Positions 1 through 13,301 of a stretch of DNA of 64,000 nucleotides are shown one piece after another (position 1 is the stretch's first letter; each line of letters begins with the position of its first letter). The notes under the pieces are model-generated. The model did not search any database, was not told the origin of the DNA, and worked only from the letters and a program-made list of their open reading frames with translations. The translations under genes and the position numbers were made by a program. Location of the stretch: NCBI GenBank assembly GCA_037951165.1, contig JBBDHG010000127.1:832001-896000 (forward strand), written 5' to 3'. Source of the DNA: Lophius americanus (taxonomy: Eukaryota > Chordata > Actinopteri > Lophiiformes > Lophiidae).

Positions 1-2848
1 TCAAGCCCATCGGAGGTAAGACTCAAAGCATGGAGAGAAAAAACAAAATTACAAATGGTTGTTATAGAATAATTTCAGAAAATCAATGGACACTTTTCCA
101 TTTTGGTACTCGCGCTTCAGTCAAGTCACACATACAGATGTGGAGGGCATGAGAGGAGAAAGCAGCTGTGAAACAAACAGTCCATAACCAATAGCAAAGA
201 ACCAAAATGGCTAGATCATTGTGAATCACAGTGAAGAACATAATGTTGATGTGGTCTACCAATCTGGTGAACCAGGACCTGCTCCAACTGTAGATATCCT
301 TTTTTATTTTTTCCTACTGATTATACACTAAAAATCAGGGTTATGAACTTTGGGTTCAATTTATTCCAAGAGATACCCCTGAATATTAAAGACTGCCCCT
401 TTTAAGCTGACATAAGAATTGACTTTTTTAAAAAGATATAATGAACAGATTAAAAATGTATAATTGGAACGCAGTAAGTATTTGTAGTACAAAAGTCAAA
501 GGTGAAGGGCAGTGACATGAAACCATGACGTGTTATATTCAAATCAGATTCTGCTTCGGATCCCTGCACACAGCGGTTTCTAACCTCAGTTACTTCTGCT
601 GCACCTCCTGGCATTCATTGCTCATCCTAATGAATCTTCTTCTCCCAGCAGTTTCACTTCCACCTGTTCAACTTCCACCAGTCAGCAACTAATTGACACT
701 GGATGTTGTCACCCAGCGAGGGACCGTTAATGAACAAACTGCTGTTAGACAACTAACTCTTCTATGCTAGCTCTTTGCTCTGAGTGGTTGAGGGCAGGCA
801 GCATGAGCAGTTTCCCTCCCAACCCTCATCCCGCTTGTAGTCGGAGCCAGGCCTTTCATCCACACCCAGGCCTTCTGCCAGCGAAACAGTGAATTATTCA
901 CCACCTTCTGGATGGATCATTTGGAACAAAGTCTCTGTTTATTCAACAAATTCACGGTAACATATAACATGTGAATATTTTACTCTTGAAAAAAAAAAAA
1001 TCGAAAATAAATATAAGCACATTTAAAAGTCGAACAAGCTATATGGCAGTATTTATGGGATTTATGGTTTAGCCTAAACGCACAAAAAGTTTGAACATTG
1101 TGGTGGAAGAAAGTGTCTCGGAGTCAAAAATATTCTCCTGAAGTTTTCCCTTTTATTTTGCCACCAGCAGTGCAGAGCAAAAAGAGTGAACAGTGGTAAT
1201 ATGTACAGAAATATGAAAAATATTTCGAAAATGGAAAAAATATTTTAGCAAAGATACGGGTAAAAATGTTCAAGAGCAGGAACGATCATCATCAATGAAT
1301 AATCTAAAGTTGGCCTCTAAATATAGGGCTCTATAATGGGCAGTACGTCTCTCAACACACCACAGACACACTTTCCCAGAAAACATGAGCTTTGACTTTT
1401 GCTATTGGGTTCATTGAAATCAATGTGTGTTAGTTCTTCATGCATGTATATTAGCGCTTCATGCATGCTTTCTGGAATGCAACCATCCCAGAAGGCATGT
1501 ATTTCCAGAATCAACAAATTGCATAGATGTTTTTGACACTCAATAAGTGTGCTCTTCATGCTGCACTTAACATACAAAAAGGATAGGAGTGACGCTGAAA
1601 GACAGAGTGGAAATATTCTTGGTCGATTTGTCAGCACACAGGCACATGCTTCTTGGAAGCATAATGAAGACAAGCCAGCGTGAGAGTAAACACCGAGCAC
1701 TCAAACTTTTAGCTGCATCAAAGAAGCAGGTATTTTCTTGTGCAGCTGACCATCTTTAATACTGATGTTTCCAACTGGAGCTGTTGTCCACCCACTCAAA
1801 ATCCAATGTCTGTGCAGTAAATGAAACTTTTAAACTGTGTCTCTCACTCTTAAAAGAAAATTTATCATTACTGTCGTTATTGTGATTTTTGGTGATATTA
1901 CACATATGTGCATACTTATGTATAGTGATAGTAACGGTTTATTGTTGCAGGAAAGGGTAGAATTTTTACCAGTTTAATATTTATATGCACAAACTCACAT
2001 CTGCTTGAAAACAGGGATGATGACATCCTAAAAAGGCTATACTATGTATAATCCATAAGTTGGCACCTAAATGCCTACACTTCCTTTGGAACACTGAATT
2101 TAGAGGCCAGCTAGATCTCGGAATCCACTCTTAGAGGTTTCTCTAGCAGCTTTTTAGCATTTATCTGCTAGTTTACGCGACATAATATTTCAGGGGTCAA
2201 AAAAAATTTGAAACGTTTGAATAACTTTTGAAAACGCAACTGTTTCCATCGATGTGTACTCTAGCAAAACGCAACTCTTCGAAAACGGTTACTACACAGA
2301 CGTGGTGAATGGCTGTAACTGTTTCAGCCTGATAGCCATGCACAGACAGGGAAACAAAAACAAAGTTAGACCACCTGGTTTGGTTTGTGCTGTGAGTTCA
2401 TTAAGGCCCCTCCAGCCAATTGTAGATGTTTGAGTCACTACTGTGAAGAGACTCGGACTTATATTATATATTGGGTGCATTTTTTTATTCATACAATTTC
2501 TCCTTGATATTTGGAGTATTTGGAGTTGCATACTTGGTGCAACCTAATGAGCATAGAACAAAATATTGCCTTTGCACAGGAAATACACGTCTCAAAACCC
2601 TTTGTCCTCATATGGGGACAACGGGTCTATTTTGCTGAAAAAGAGAAAGTCATCAATGAGTACCTCGGCAATGCAAACACATTACAAAAGTGCAAACAAA
2701 AAGTGCAGAAAACTAAAGTGTGTTCATATATGTTTGACATTCTGTGAACATTTAACAAATGCATAAAAAAAGACTAATTAATTGCATGCAGAACCAAATA
2801 ATCTCTTGCCAAGGCATCCATGGTCTCTGCTAGCTATTACTTCTTACT
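1..2848. other. Intergenic stretch, nothing recognised
   Basis: No exon, RNA gene or transposon could be recognised on either strand. The longest open frame, on the minus strand at 1317-1700 (127 codons), is cysteine- and serine-rich without a recognisable domain or repeated homology and is most likely a chance frame. Short homopolymer A runs occur near 989-999. Confidence 0.5.
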
Positions 2849-3105
2849 GAGCTGTGGCTCAGAGGGTAGAGCGGCTTTCTCCCAATCGGAAGATCGTGAA
2901 TTTGCCGGTTCGAATCCCACCAGGGTCTACTTGTCGAAGGGTCCTTGAGCAAGACTCTGAAACCGTAGCTCCCAGGGTGCTCCACGAGGGGCTGCCCACT
3001 GCTCCCCCAGGGATGGGTCAAATGCAGAGAAATAATTTCACTATGTTGTACTGTATAACTGTATGTGTGACTAATAAATAATAAAGGATTCTTCTTCTTC
3101 TTCTT
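2849..3105 (+). mobile_element. tRNA-derived SINE, near full length
   Basis: The head carries RNA polymerase III promoter elements: a box A-like TGGCTCAGAGGG at 2855-2866 and a perfect box B, GGTTCGAATCC, at 2907-2917. A tRNA-unrelated body follows and ends in ATAAAGGATT plus a (CTT)n tail at about 3091-3105. This is the layout of teleost tRNA-derived SINEs mobilised by a partner LINE. CTTCTTAC occurs at both 2840-2847 and 3100-3107 and may be the target-site duplication, although the (CTT)n tail makes that uncertain. Open frames on both strands across the element are not genes. The tRNA-like head is not a functional tRNA. Confidence 0.85.
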
Positions 3106-3424
3106 ACCTGTACACTTTTCCCTTTATGCTTTTGTCAGTATCACTCTGATGTCCTTGCATGAGAAATGAACTCCATGTCGGCTCATTAGTGACGCCAATA
3201 CGTGTCAAATTTCAATGCCATATCAAGCCGGTGCAGCAAACAAATATAAATCAACAGCTTTTTCATTTAAAATTGTATTAATTTTCTTATTTTTTTGCAC
3301 TTTTGTATTAACTGCCACCACAGTACATCTGGACTTGCATTCCCAACATCTTGAGTTCAAACTAATCAGCGGATTACTATGATGATGTAGTTGACATTCA
3401 GAATTATAAAAGAGCGAGAACCCA

Positions 3425-4080
3425 GGTCTATCTTAAAACAGAATGATGTATTAGATGCAGGGATGGAAAAAGGTAATGACTTTCTGTGAGAACATAAATT
3501 TGAAGGCTTGCGCTAAATTGGTCCACTCATCATGGATATGCATAAGACATGGGCTGTCACAGTTGAGGGTTCTGTCAAGGCTGCATCGATCTATTAGTAA
3601 GATGGCTAAAAAAATTTACCCTGGTTTGAATCCAACCTGCATCAGGTGCAGTTTAGACGCAGCTAACCTAAGTCACATATTTTGGTCAAGGCCTAAACTG
3701 ATCCTGTTATTTTACACTCCTCAGGTCTTTGTACCACAGTTATCGATCCTGATCAGTCAATGCCATCGGTTCGTGCAATCCCATTGGAGACACCATTCAT
3801 AAATTACCTGAGGCTATAACATTTTCCGCATTACTCACTGCAAAACCTTCATAGTTCTTAGTTGAAAGAGATTGAAGCCACCACCACCTGATGAGCGCTG
3901 CAGTGTGGAGGAGGGGATGTCTTATCTTAAACTTTACAGGTTAAACATACCATCCGAGGCTTCACCCGAAGTATTATAGAGACCTAGCAACCATTTCTGT
4001 CTGATTTTGAGATTGAGTTTCTTTACGTTAACAAATGCAGACAACTCATACTTTTTCAGGTCTGTCTTTTTTTTTCTATT
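3425..4080 (+). mobile_element. Decayed L1/Tx1-like LINE, C-terminal end of the reverse-transcriptase ORF
   Basis: An open frame at 3455-3802 contains IYPGLNPTCIRC followed after about 11 residues by LSHIFWSRPK. This resembles the CxxC...H...W.CP zinc-knuckle-like segment near the C terminus of L1/Tx1-type LINE polyproteins; here the last cysteine of that segment is replaced by arginine. After the stop at 3800-3802 similarity seems to continue in other frames to about 4080 with frameshifts and stops, for example an in-frame TAG at 3988-3990 before QPFL. The upstream polymerase and endonuclease portions are absent, as expected of a 5'-truncated insertion. It is inactive. The clade call rests on the motif alone. 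Confidence 0.6.
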
Positions 4081-6539
4081 CGATTTATTATTTTGTTGTT
4101 TTTCTATCAGCTCTGCATTAATTCATTCATTTTTGTGTGTGTTGATCTTATGTTGAGGGTACTGAGTTTATATGATAAATTTTGTTATCTTAATCCTTGG
4201 TTCATCTCAGAGGGTGGATGGGATAGTGTTGGCTTTGAACAGATCAGCCTACAGCTCAGCTCCTTACTGCAATTACATGTCAATGTCGCTAAAGGTCATG
4301 GCCTGGAGGAACTTTTCTGTACTGAGTGGAAGTGATAGCTCACTCTCAAGTTTTATCTCCTTGTCATTTATTTACACGGAATATAAAATATTTGTTATTT
4401 TAAAAGGATTGTAGTTTAGATTTGGCATGAACTGAACATTTGGAAGGAACAAATGATGCATACAGTTTAAGGATATCTTTCTATCTAGGTGGAGGAGGAG
4501 TCCTGGCTAATCTGAATTGACCCCAGGCCCAACAGAAGTGTCCCCAGCTGGGATGCCTGGGGCTGGACAGGAATGAGACACAGGCTTGGGCAGACTGACC
4601 AAGTGAGGAGATTACTCATGCCTGTATGTCCTACATGATAATTATGACAAAGTCAGAACTGCCTCTTAAAAGGGGCTAAACTATTGCAGAGGGCTCTGCA
4701 TTCCCCAGGAATCATCAAAATTAGAGACATATAACAATGGTCAAACATACTAAGGACAAAAATTATGTCAGGAATATGGTTATGAGTACTCAAAAAGCCG
4801 ATCAAGAAGAAGACAGCACGGATACATTGTCAAATGGCGACATGGTTATCATAATAAAACAGGACTAAAGGGCACACACTATACCTCCGCCAAGTGAATT
4901 AACAGATGTCACTGGCAGAAAAGCATTCAGGGGTTGGGTTCCAGCTGCTTGCTGCCAGACCGCTGCAGGTGTGTTAACAATATCACTTCCTTATCTCGTG
5001 TCCAATATGTGGTACCAGAGATGCTGTGTGCTATCATAATCCAGTAAACAACTAGTAGGCTGCACCATGAAAAATCCATGTTAATCAAATGATGTTTTTC
5101 ACAGAGGTGTGATAATACTGAGATATAGAGTTTCTTCATTCCATTCTGACACAGTCTTCAAATACGGCCTTTACTGAATATGGGCCCTTAAATTGATTTA
5201 GCATTATGAACCTCTTGTTGATGATTGACTCTTAAAAAATCTAAATCAAACTGTCGTAATTATTGCCTCAAACATACAGCAGAGTCTAATTAACTAATCA
5301 TAATAGTCATTGTACAGTATATGCTAAAAAATAATGTGTGAGAGCCCAAAGCAGACGGTTTGTGTTTTGTGTTTCTCTCTCTCCCTCGAAATTCTTTGTT
5401 CTGCCATTTGTATCTCATGTTGTTTGCTATTTACCCCCTGTAATCAGACACACAGATTCATCTCTGTCACACTCAGACAACACCTAAATCAATTTCCCGA
5501 CATTATTTCCCATCGTGGAGGGCCGCTGTCAGGGATGGCATCTTGCAGCTTGGAACACACCTATAGATGCACGTACCCTCTCTATCCCTTTCATTTGCCC
5601 ACACAGTCCCGAAAGTACAGAGATGCACATATGAAACACACTGGGGTGCACACCCACACACACACAAGGATACACACTCATACTGGTGAATAACAACCAC
5701 TGTTCTCTAATGTCTTACTTACTTCATCTTTGCAGCATCCATCTGTCACTGCTGAAAGGTTCTGGCAGCAGGATCCATCAATCCTACCTTTAATGTAACT
5801 CTGTCAGCCCACACTCTGTTTTCCTTAACCCTGATCTCCTCCTTCAGGTCGGTCTTTTTCTGAACTTTGGAGGAGGAAGTCAGGATGGATCACAAACGTG
5901 ACTATATTGATGCAGGGCCATGTCTTCAGGAGGTCCTCTGCTTTGTTGCCAGAATGTTTAATCCCAACATGTATCCCTGGTTTGTGCTTCCGCCAACCAG
6001 GCAGTCAGCTGTGATCAGTGGTGTCGGGGAGAATCCTGTGATGCATTTGTTTGGAGGACTCAGTTCAGGCTGGCATCTGGCGGCCAATCATTGAGACCTG
6101 GTGTGATTGCATGTGTGTACGTCGTTGATATGTGTCTGTGGTACACACATAGCAAACTAAAAACACAAAACCAGATCTTCATTATATTATCACTGTCATC
6201 AAAAGATATAAAAATAAAAATATCATTATAATATCTATACAAATATTCCATTTTAATCAGTCAATCATCTTTTGAATTTTTGAAAACTAAAAATGAATTG
6301 GGATGTAATTTTTATTATTATATTACTTTGTGTTGCTTCACCATCTTCATTCTCTTTTGGCATTTGCTTTAATTGTTTGTTATTTTTACTTTCTCACGTT
6401 GCTATCTTGTGTTTTTTTTTTATCTATTTTGCTTCGTTCATCTTTTGTACTATTGAGTTTTAATATTATATCACTGTCTTACATTTATTTATTTTTTCGT
6501 ATTACCCTCTGAGAATCCTGTCTGTGCAGATTCACACAG
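4081..6539. other. Intergenic stretch, nothing recognised
   Basis: No coding exon or delimited repeat was recognised. A short CA-rich patch lies at about 5648-5675. The open frames here (up to 119 codons at 5334-5693) are low-complexity or have no recognisable domain. Confidence 0.45.
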
Positions 6540-6606
6540 CTGTCAAAGATTTTTGTAAAGAGTTGTTTTTTAAGGCGCTACATAAATAAAATGTATTAAT
6601 TTATTA
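6540..6606 (+). mobile_element. 3' tail of an L2-type LINE or partner SINE
   Basis: The phrase GGCGCTACATAAATAAAATG at 6574-6593, followed by an A/T-rich simple tail, matches the 3' end shared by many teleost L2-like LINEs and their SINEs. Only the tail is recognisable. Confidence 0.5.
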
Positions 6607-7581
6607 TCATGTTGGACTAAACTCAAAGAGAAAAGATATGTATTTCCCGATTGAACATTGCCTGCTTTACAGTGGTTGACAATATATTTAAAACAGGCTA
6701 TTATCCGTTGAGGTAAAAGCAGAACAAAACAAACGGCCTTGGGCCAAAGTCAGAACCTTGGGGACACCACCAAGCATAGTTTGGATTTAAGAGGAATAAT
6801 TATCGACTGGAATGAAAAATGTTGAGAGCGGTATGAGGAGAACCAGTTCTATTATGGTCCAGAGATAACCACCCACTGCCTGGGCTTCGCCATCAATAAA
6901 GAGTGCTCAACGGTAGGCAAATCAAAAGCACCACAGCGGTCTAATTAAACCAGAACATCCTGCATCAGCATTCATTAAAAGATTATGTGAGGTACTGCTT
7001 CCATGGAGTTCATCAATCACAGAAAGATGTAGAATAAATAACCCAAATCAATGTCATTACCAAGAAACAACAACAAAGCAAACTCCAAACCAAATGTCAC
7101 AAAAATCAAATAATGCAATTAGGCTTCATGTAACAGTTTTCCCACAGAAAGCTACTGGGTATAAACATCAACACTCTTTGCTCAGATGCACAGTCAGGTC
7201 TCTGAATCCGAACATCCTTTATACCACAAGCGATGATCAAAAACAAGCAAAAATAGTAACAGTCCCGGTACCAGAATAAAACCAGCCTATAGCCTAACCT
7301 AACCTAGCCTAAGCCTAACCAGTCTATGGTTCTGAAACAGCTCAGTGATTGTCCCACATGTCAATGTAACAAACAGAGGAAGCACATATGAAACTGAACA
7401 CAAAGATACCACGCGCCTTTAAGATCCCTTGCGATGCTGAGTAAAAATTCATTAAAATAAATTAAACTAATAATGATTTTCTTCTTCTTGTAGATTTTAT
7501 CCTTGCTAAATAATCCTTGGAATGGAATATGGAATTAATGAGGCAGTGAGATTTTGTGTGTCAAATTCACTTTGATGCCTC
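6607..7581. other. Intergenic stretch with a CCTAA-rich patch
   Basis: About 6735-6990 reads like an old interspersed repeat but could not be assigned. At about 7284-7320 there are six or so imperfect CCTAA/CCTAG units, the complement of TTAGG-like repeats. Nothing else was recognised. Confidence 0.35.
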
Positions 7582-7650
7582 TAGGGGTCCCCAACCTCTA
7601 CACTGTGGACCCATTTAATATGGATAGTAGGACCAGCAAATGGGCCCAGG
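7582..7650 (+). mobile_element. Left end of a hAT-type DNA transposon
   Basis: TAGGGGTCCCCAACC at 7582-7596, followed by a short stretch reading CACTGTGGACCCATTTAAT, matches the terminus seen on a large group of vertebrate hAT elements and fits the hAT terminal rule YARNG. No matching inverted terminus (GGTTGGGGACCCC) was found downstream, so either the right end is lost or the element is too diverged. Sequence to about 7900 may belong to the same insertion. Confidence 0.5.
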
Positions 7651-8885
7651 GTGTTGATCATCGCTGGAATATATACATACAGGACCAATTTGTACAAGTT
7701 TTCATTTTTCAGCACTTGGTGCTACATTAGCTCTTCTGTTGGATCAGACAACACAAACTCAACACGTGCCTCAACAAGCCTTTGGACGTCCATGACCCCG
7801 TCACCAGTTTACCACGCCATCACAATTTGGCTCTTGTCAAAGTTGCTCATATCTTAACGCTTGCTCATTTCTCCTGCTTTTGAAATATTAACTTCGAGGA
7901 CTACATTAGATTTAAGTCTACAGCTGAGTCTATCCATCCTCTGTCTCGGAAGATCCTGTTTCCTTCTCTACATCCTTCTGCCTTAAGTAAATAGTGAGTC
8001 AAAAACCTCCGGTATTGGTGTCTCGCTTCCAGCCATTTTGTCTACACCATGACACAGTTTTTATAGGGTTAGGGCTTGTCGTTGTATAAAAACACATTCT
8101 TAGATGCACGATCAAAACATTCAGGTAATATTAAACACAGCGCACGCACATTTTCTTTGCATGACATAAAATCCTTGTAACTGAACACAGTGGCTGATTG
8201 AGTGGGACCCCTGGACGGGTTCCCCTGCAATATGGCAGCATAATAGACAAGTGATGGGACACAGAGACACTTTATGTTCCGTATATCCAGAGTATTCCAT
8301 GATATAGTTTTTTTTGCATTCATTGGCGAGAACCAGGCTTTGCTGAGATGTGTGTGTAGGAATTGGTTCAAGCAAGTGTGTAGGGATACTTGTAGAACAG
8401 ACGTACTGCTACAAGTTCAATGTGATTACTGCAAACCTAAAATTGTTTAGTATCCAGTGATTTGGTTTCCCTGAATTATATTCCGCGTGGCCCAGGAGCA
8501 AATGTTCTGTGGCCACTGCGGAAGAGTTATATTAACTATATCCTCGCTGATACTCGTACAGGCAAGAATGAAAATGATACACGCACTCAGAGTCAAACAT
8601 GATGCGTCGATCATTACTCTGTTCTCTCCTTGTATCTCTCAAACCTGGAGGTGGCATCAGAAGGCACACAGTGGTCTTTTTTAAATTGAATTAAATGATT
8701 TTTTATTTTTCTAATAACACTTTGGGGTCTGGATCTTAATTTTCCGTGACATCTTTTCGTCCATAATACTTCTACTGTCCTTGTTGTTGTTCCTTTTATG
8801 AGCACTGCTGGTTTAAGGGACACCAGGAGTTCTCCAGTCAATTCTTTAGAGAAAGGCGCTGCTCTCAACAAACACTTCCTTAATA
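7651..8885. other. Intergenic stretch, possible transposon interior
   Basis: No coding exon was recognised. The interval 7740-7900 has the feel of an old interspersed repeat interior and may continue the hAT end at 7582, but this is inference. Confidence 0.3.
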
Positions 8886-8946
8886 GTTTCATTATGTTGT
8901 ACTGTGTATGGCTGTATGTGATAAATAAAGGATTTCTTCTTCTTCT
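8886..8946 (+). mobile_element. 3' tail of the same SINE family as the copy at 2849
   Basis: The sequence at 8886-8946 closely repeats the 3' end of the SINE at 2849-3105: ATTATGTTGTACTGT, then GTATGTGATAAATAAAGG and a (CTT)n tail. The tRNA-like head is not recognisable upstream, so this is a truncated or strongly diverged copy. Confidence 0.7.
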
Positions 8947-10033
8947 CATTTATCCATATCTCCATGCATCCTTCATTAGTGGGGTTTCACTCAGAAAAGT
9001 GGAAGCGTAGAAGTCAAAACGAGTCAAATCCGGTTTGTAAATGATGCATTCTACATCAGACGCTGATATTGTTGGTTTGTTTTTTGCTTTATTTCTGAGT
9101 TGAAAGAACAACTTAGCATGCTGTTGGTCCCACTCAGCCACTTACAACAATAATCTGATGACAACCATGCAAAATCCCGAAGAGAATGTCTTTGATATAT
9201 TTCCAGGATCGGTAATAAGAAGACTACCGATTTTCTTTTTGTCTTTTAGCCTAGTAGCTGTACTTATCTGTTTACTGACATATACAGCTGAGTACACAAT
9301 GAAGGGTGATTATCAGGCCCAGGATAACCATGTACAAAGAGAAGAGGAGACGAGGATAAAAACCAAGGAAAGGCAAAACCTGCTGATTTGACAGATGAGA
9401 ATTAATCACTGAATTGATCAATGAAATGCAGCTCTTAGATCAAATAAGACCAGGATGCAGCACTCCTCTGTATCAGCCTTCAGAATGATATGATAAAATT
9501 ACTGTTAATGGAGTAGATTTGGAGCTGAGCTTATCATTCCCTTAAACAACTTTAGGGAGTTGGTAAGCAACACGGTTTTCTGGTCTGTAAAGTTTGTTAT
9601 TCTTCATAATGTCTCTGGACACCAGCTCAAGTCTTATATTTGTCAGGGAAACAGCCAGAGGTGAATGATGTGTTTATGATCATGAGTGCAGCAGGGCCAG
9701 TGTCAGGTAGGACTTATTTAAAGAATTTGGAGGGGTAAAATATCTAGGGTGACAGGAAGACAGGGAGAAATGGGAAATCATCCCAGGATGCTTTATGGAA
9801 GCAAATGAAGCTACTTAAAGTGGAACAGTAATTATTGGATCAGAGTATGAGGTAACTGTTGACACAATGTCGAATCTGATACCCCAGTATGACACAACCA
9901 CTAGTTTGTTTGCAGATTCCCTTACGTATCATGATGTCATGATGTTATCAAAGTGGTATCTCACGTCGTTTGAGTATTTGATGCTGTATTCTCATACCCC
10001 CGAAAGGTTGGGACATTATGGAACCATCCTCTG
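8947..10033. other. Intergenic stretch, nothing recognised
   Basis: An open frame at 9158-9391 has a hydrophobic run that could pass for a membrane segment, but no family resemblance, splice context or conserved start supports it as a gene. Confidence 0.4.
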
Positions 10034-10640
10034 CGTGTCAGCGGTAGATCCTTCCTACCGTTGACACGATAACTCAAAAACTATTCCGTGGACATTATAC
10101 ACACGTAGACCTGGGTGCAAGGAATAACTGGATTCATCTTGGGGAAAGTCTGTTGCATATTTCTGTCACTAAGGGGTGTTGTATTACCACAGCTTTTTAG
10201 GCAATACCTTTTCAACCGTTAGTCCAATTTAGTAAAACTTTGTTGAATTTGAATCTACTTAAGGAGATCTATGTTGCAATTCTCATCATATACTCTAATA
10301 GTCATAATGTACTTACTAGGGGGAGCTTTTTTAAAACAAAAAAGGAATATTTTTTAGACAAAACTTCCTAAACATTGGCCCAACTTAGTCCAAAGTTGGT
10401 GCATTTGAATAAACTTGAGGAGACCTATCTAGTAGATATCATATTTTACATTGATAGCACATATTTTACTCACTAGGGGGAGCGGTTTTGGTTTTTTGTA
10501 ACTGTTTTAGTTCAAATTTGATATCAAATTTTGAAATTTGTATCATCCACATCAAAACGTTGATCTCATTCCAATCAAATATTGATCCGCTAATCAAAAA
10601 TGGGTGGATTCGGAGATAAAGCTCCTCCTCAATAAGCAGC
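10034..10640. repeat. Degenerate ~150-bp tandem repeat headed by a strong hairpin
   Basis: At 10034-10068 CGTGTCAGCGGTAG and CTACCGTTGACACG form a 14-bp stem with one G-T pair around a 7-nt loop. The sequence after it repeats loosely with landmarks about 147 and 157 bp apart: CACTAAGGGG at 10167, TACTAGGGGG at 10314 and CACTAGGGGG at 10471. Each of the last two is preceded by a shared phrase of the type GTCCAA...TTTGAAT...AGGAGA. The block closes with GATAAAGCTCCTCC at about 10615. This looks like an old satellite or a non-autonomous element with internal repeats rather than coding DNA. Confidence 0.6.
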
Positions 10641-13301
10641 AACATGTTCAAATCATGTTTACAAGGTACTCTTTTTTTACCAGCATGATTACGATGCCTT
10701 CATGTCTTAATTCCATGTCCATGTATTTGTATGGCCTTCCGGGCCTCTCTAGAAGCCTATCTTATCAAAACGCCTTTTAACAAGCTAATGATAAACATTT
10801 TGTCTAATGCTCTGCCAAGGTAATAAATATGGCGACTCATTTTTGCAACCACTTTGAATTACCGTGTGTGTGTGTGTGAGTGTATATGTGTGGCATCAAA
10901 AGTCACTCCACTGAGGCTGTGAGTCATCCATGTTTGTTGAATGAAGTCTGCCTACCAAGCCTTTAAATTCTGCTCAAGATAATAATACTTGTCAACACTC
11001 TGGCATTTAACAAAGGAGCCCAGCCTGTTTCTGACGGTACATCTCTTCTTTCAGAACACACTGCTGGCTCACTAAACAAATTAAATATATCAAATTTTCG
11101 GTTGAACGCTTCTGTTTCTGAGTTCTTCATATGGATTTGACTTAAATTGTATACCGTACAGAGAAAAACAGAAACAGATAGATGTGACTTGAAGCCACTA
11201 GAAATGTAAAACAATGTGTTGACAGTGATTAATAGTGATATGTTGAGGCGAAAAGGATCATAAATCAAATCTGACAGCAATCATGGTGGATAGTTAGAAA
11301 ACACACAAGCAGCGGAGGCCTCTCACAACCTGAGGATCTGCATGACCAGTGCCAATTTGTTTACTCTCCAGAACCTATTCAATTTTATGATACTGTCTCC
11401 AAAATGTTCTTCCAATCTCCAGCGTTATGAATTAGTTAAGGTAATAATGGCTAGGAATTTTTAAAGTAAGCCAACAGAGCTTAGTTCGAAATTGAGTTTT
11501 TATGACTTCCACAAACTGAATAGGAAATTTTCCGATGTCCCATTTAACTGGATAAACAGAAGAATCTGTTTGCACCATTTAAATAGTATTTCAAAGTGTG
11601 CTTTTTACGTGCTGGAAAAAATAAATAAATGAGATTAATATGATGTTGGGTTATTTTTTATTAATTTATAAAAAAATTGGAGCAATTGTAGCCAGAGAAA
11701 ATAAGTTACAAACTGTTTCCCAAATTGGGGATTGCAAACCAAATCAACATGCAAAGCATAATTTTATTAATCAGTTAATATCTTACTATATGTTAACCAC
11801 AAAAATTTCTGAAATATATTTTTTTTAAACATTGCCCGTCCTTAATGTTATAGGTATGTTACATTTTCTCTCTCTTTTTTTCAGCATTTCCACAACACAT
11901 ATCAAATGTTCTTTTATATTTCCCATTTGGTTCCTAATGTGTCGTCAAGAGCAGGTTAAATGGGATTAATGAGATATTTTAAGAAAACACTGTTAAGTGG
12001 ATTGAAACTTACTTTTATTCAAATTTAAATAAAAAATAAAACAAATTGGAAAATTAGCACATTTGGAGTATATGAACTAAACTTCAAGTATGAAGCGGTA
12101 AAAAAAAAAAAAAACTTTCATAGCATTTAAACAGTTTTTGACATCAGTGACACCATTGGGTAAATATCACTAAAGAAGCCTGGTTGGAGTTAGCCAGTTA
12201 GCCATAATGTCGATTTATAATATGAGGTAACTAATGCTATGTGACAATGCTTTATATAAATCTGATTAGCTCACAGCGGAGTAACGATTCTGCCTGTCAG
12301 AATGAAATTTGTATTTGTCTCAGCCATAATGTGTGAGGCAGAGGTGTCTTAGCTTCTCTACATTCAGCTTGCCTCTGTAGCACAGTGGTTCTTCCCAGTA
12401 TAAGCATAGACACTATTTGTTGTCGCTGATTAAGTTTATAATCCTCACACATATATTCTTTGTGTGTGTGTGTGGGAATGTTTTTTTTTGTCTGCACTTC
12501 TTAGGGCTCCAGGTGAAATCTGTTGTATTCCAGTTGGCTTTGCTGGAACAGGCATGTGTACATGAGATCCAGCCAATGCTTTCCAAGGATTGAGAGTTGT
12601 GTCAGTGAAGACATCAGTGGATGTCGTTTCATGAAAAGTTCAGGGACTCATCTGAGCAGTTTTAGGTTCATCCACTGTTTCTTTAAATTATAAGAATACA
12701 ACAGATGGATACAGAGTCTCATTGGATTTTTATTGGTACTTAAACTTTCTGACAACTTTGGAGCCCATTATAAATTTCTAAAGGTGACCTTGATGTAGAC
12801 TGATGGTGGCCGTGGTTTTGTGACCAGTGTCCTTTTAAAGTGCGATAAAAGTTTTACTGCTTTAACCTGCAGCAGACTGATGACACCTTTATTTTAGCAC
12901 AGTAGTTTAAATTACAAACACTTACACCACAGTGCCATTTTTCTCTGCTGTCTTTTCTTTTCATTGTCACATAAGTATCAAGGAATATGAACTCAGAGGA
13001 ACATAAGAACTTTATTCAGTGTGGGAGCGGTAAAGTGAACAGTGCGGAGTGTTTACGTTAGGCATACAAAGCAAGACGCAGGAGAAGAGAGAAAAGGACT
13101 TCAATTAATTAGAATGTAATAACTAAGGATAAGAGCTGCAATGAATAACCGATGTTATCGACAAATATCACAGATTTATTTTTGATGCGTTGGCAGACAC
13201 TGCCTCTGCCACCGCGTAATGACAAGGAAGTAAACCATAGCGCAATGGCAACACCATCACGACAGAAAATACCCAAGGTAGGGGAGAATGTCACCCTCAA
13301 C
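10641..13301. other. Intergenic stretch, nothing recognised
   Basis: Contains a short (GT)n run at about 10865-10880 and an A run near 12103-12114. Sequence around 13138-13170 vaguely resembles termini of known fish repeats but is too short to call. No exon was recognised. Confidence 0.4.

Noticed and set aside
1317..1700. 127-codon minus-strand frame as a gene
   Set aside because: No domain, splice context or repeated homology; length is within chance for a 64-kb window.
2855..2925. tRNA gene suggested by box A and box B
   Set aside because: The head is continuous with a SINE body and a simple-repeat tail, and its stems do not read as a clean cloverleaf; a second copy of the tail lies at 8886. 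It is a SINE.
9158..9391. Small membrane protein
   Set aside because: Only a hydrophobic stretch supports it; there is no family similarity, exon context or conserved start.
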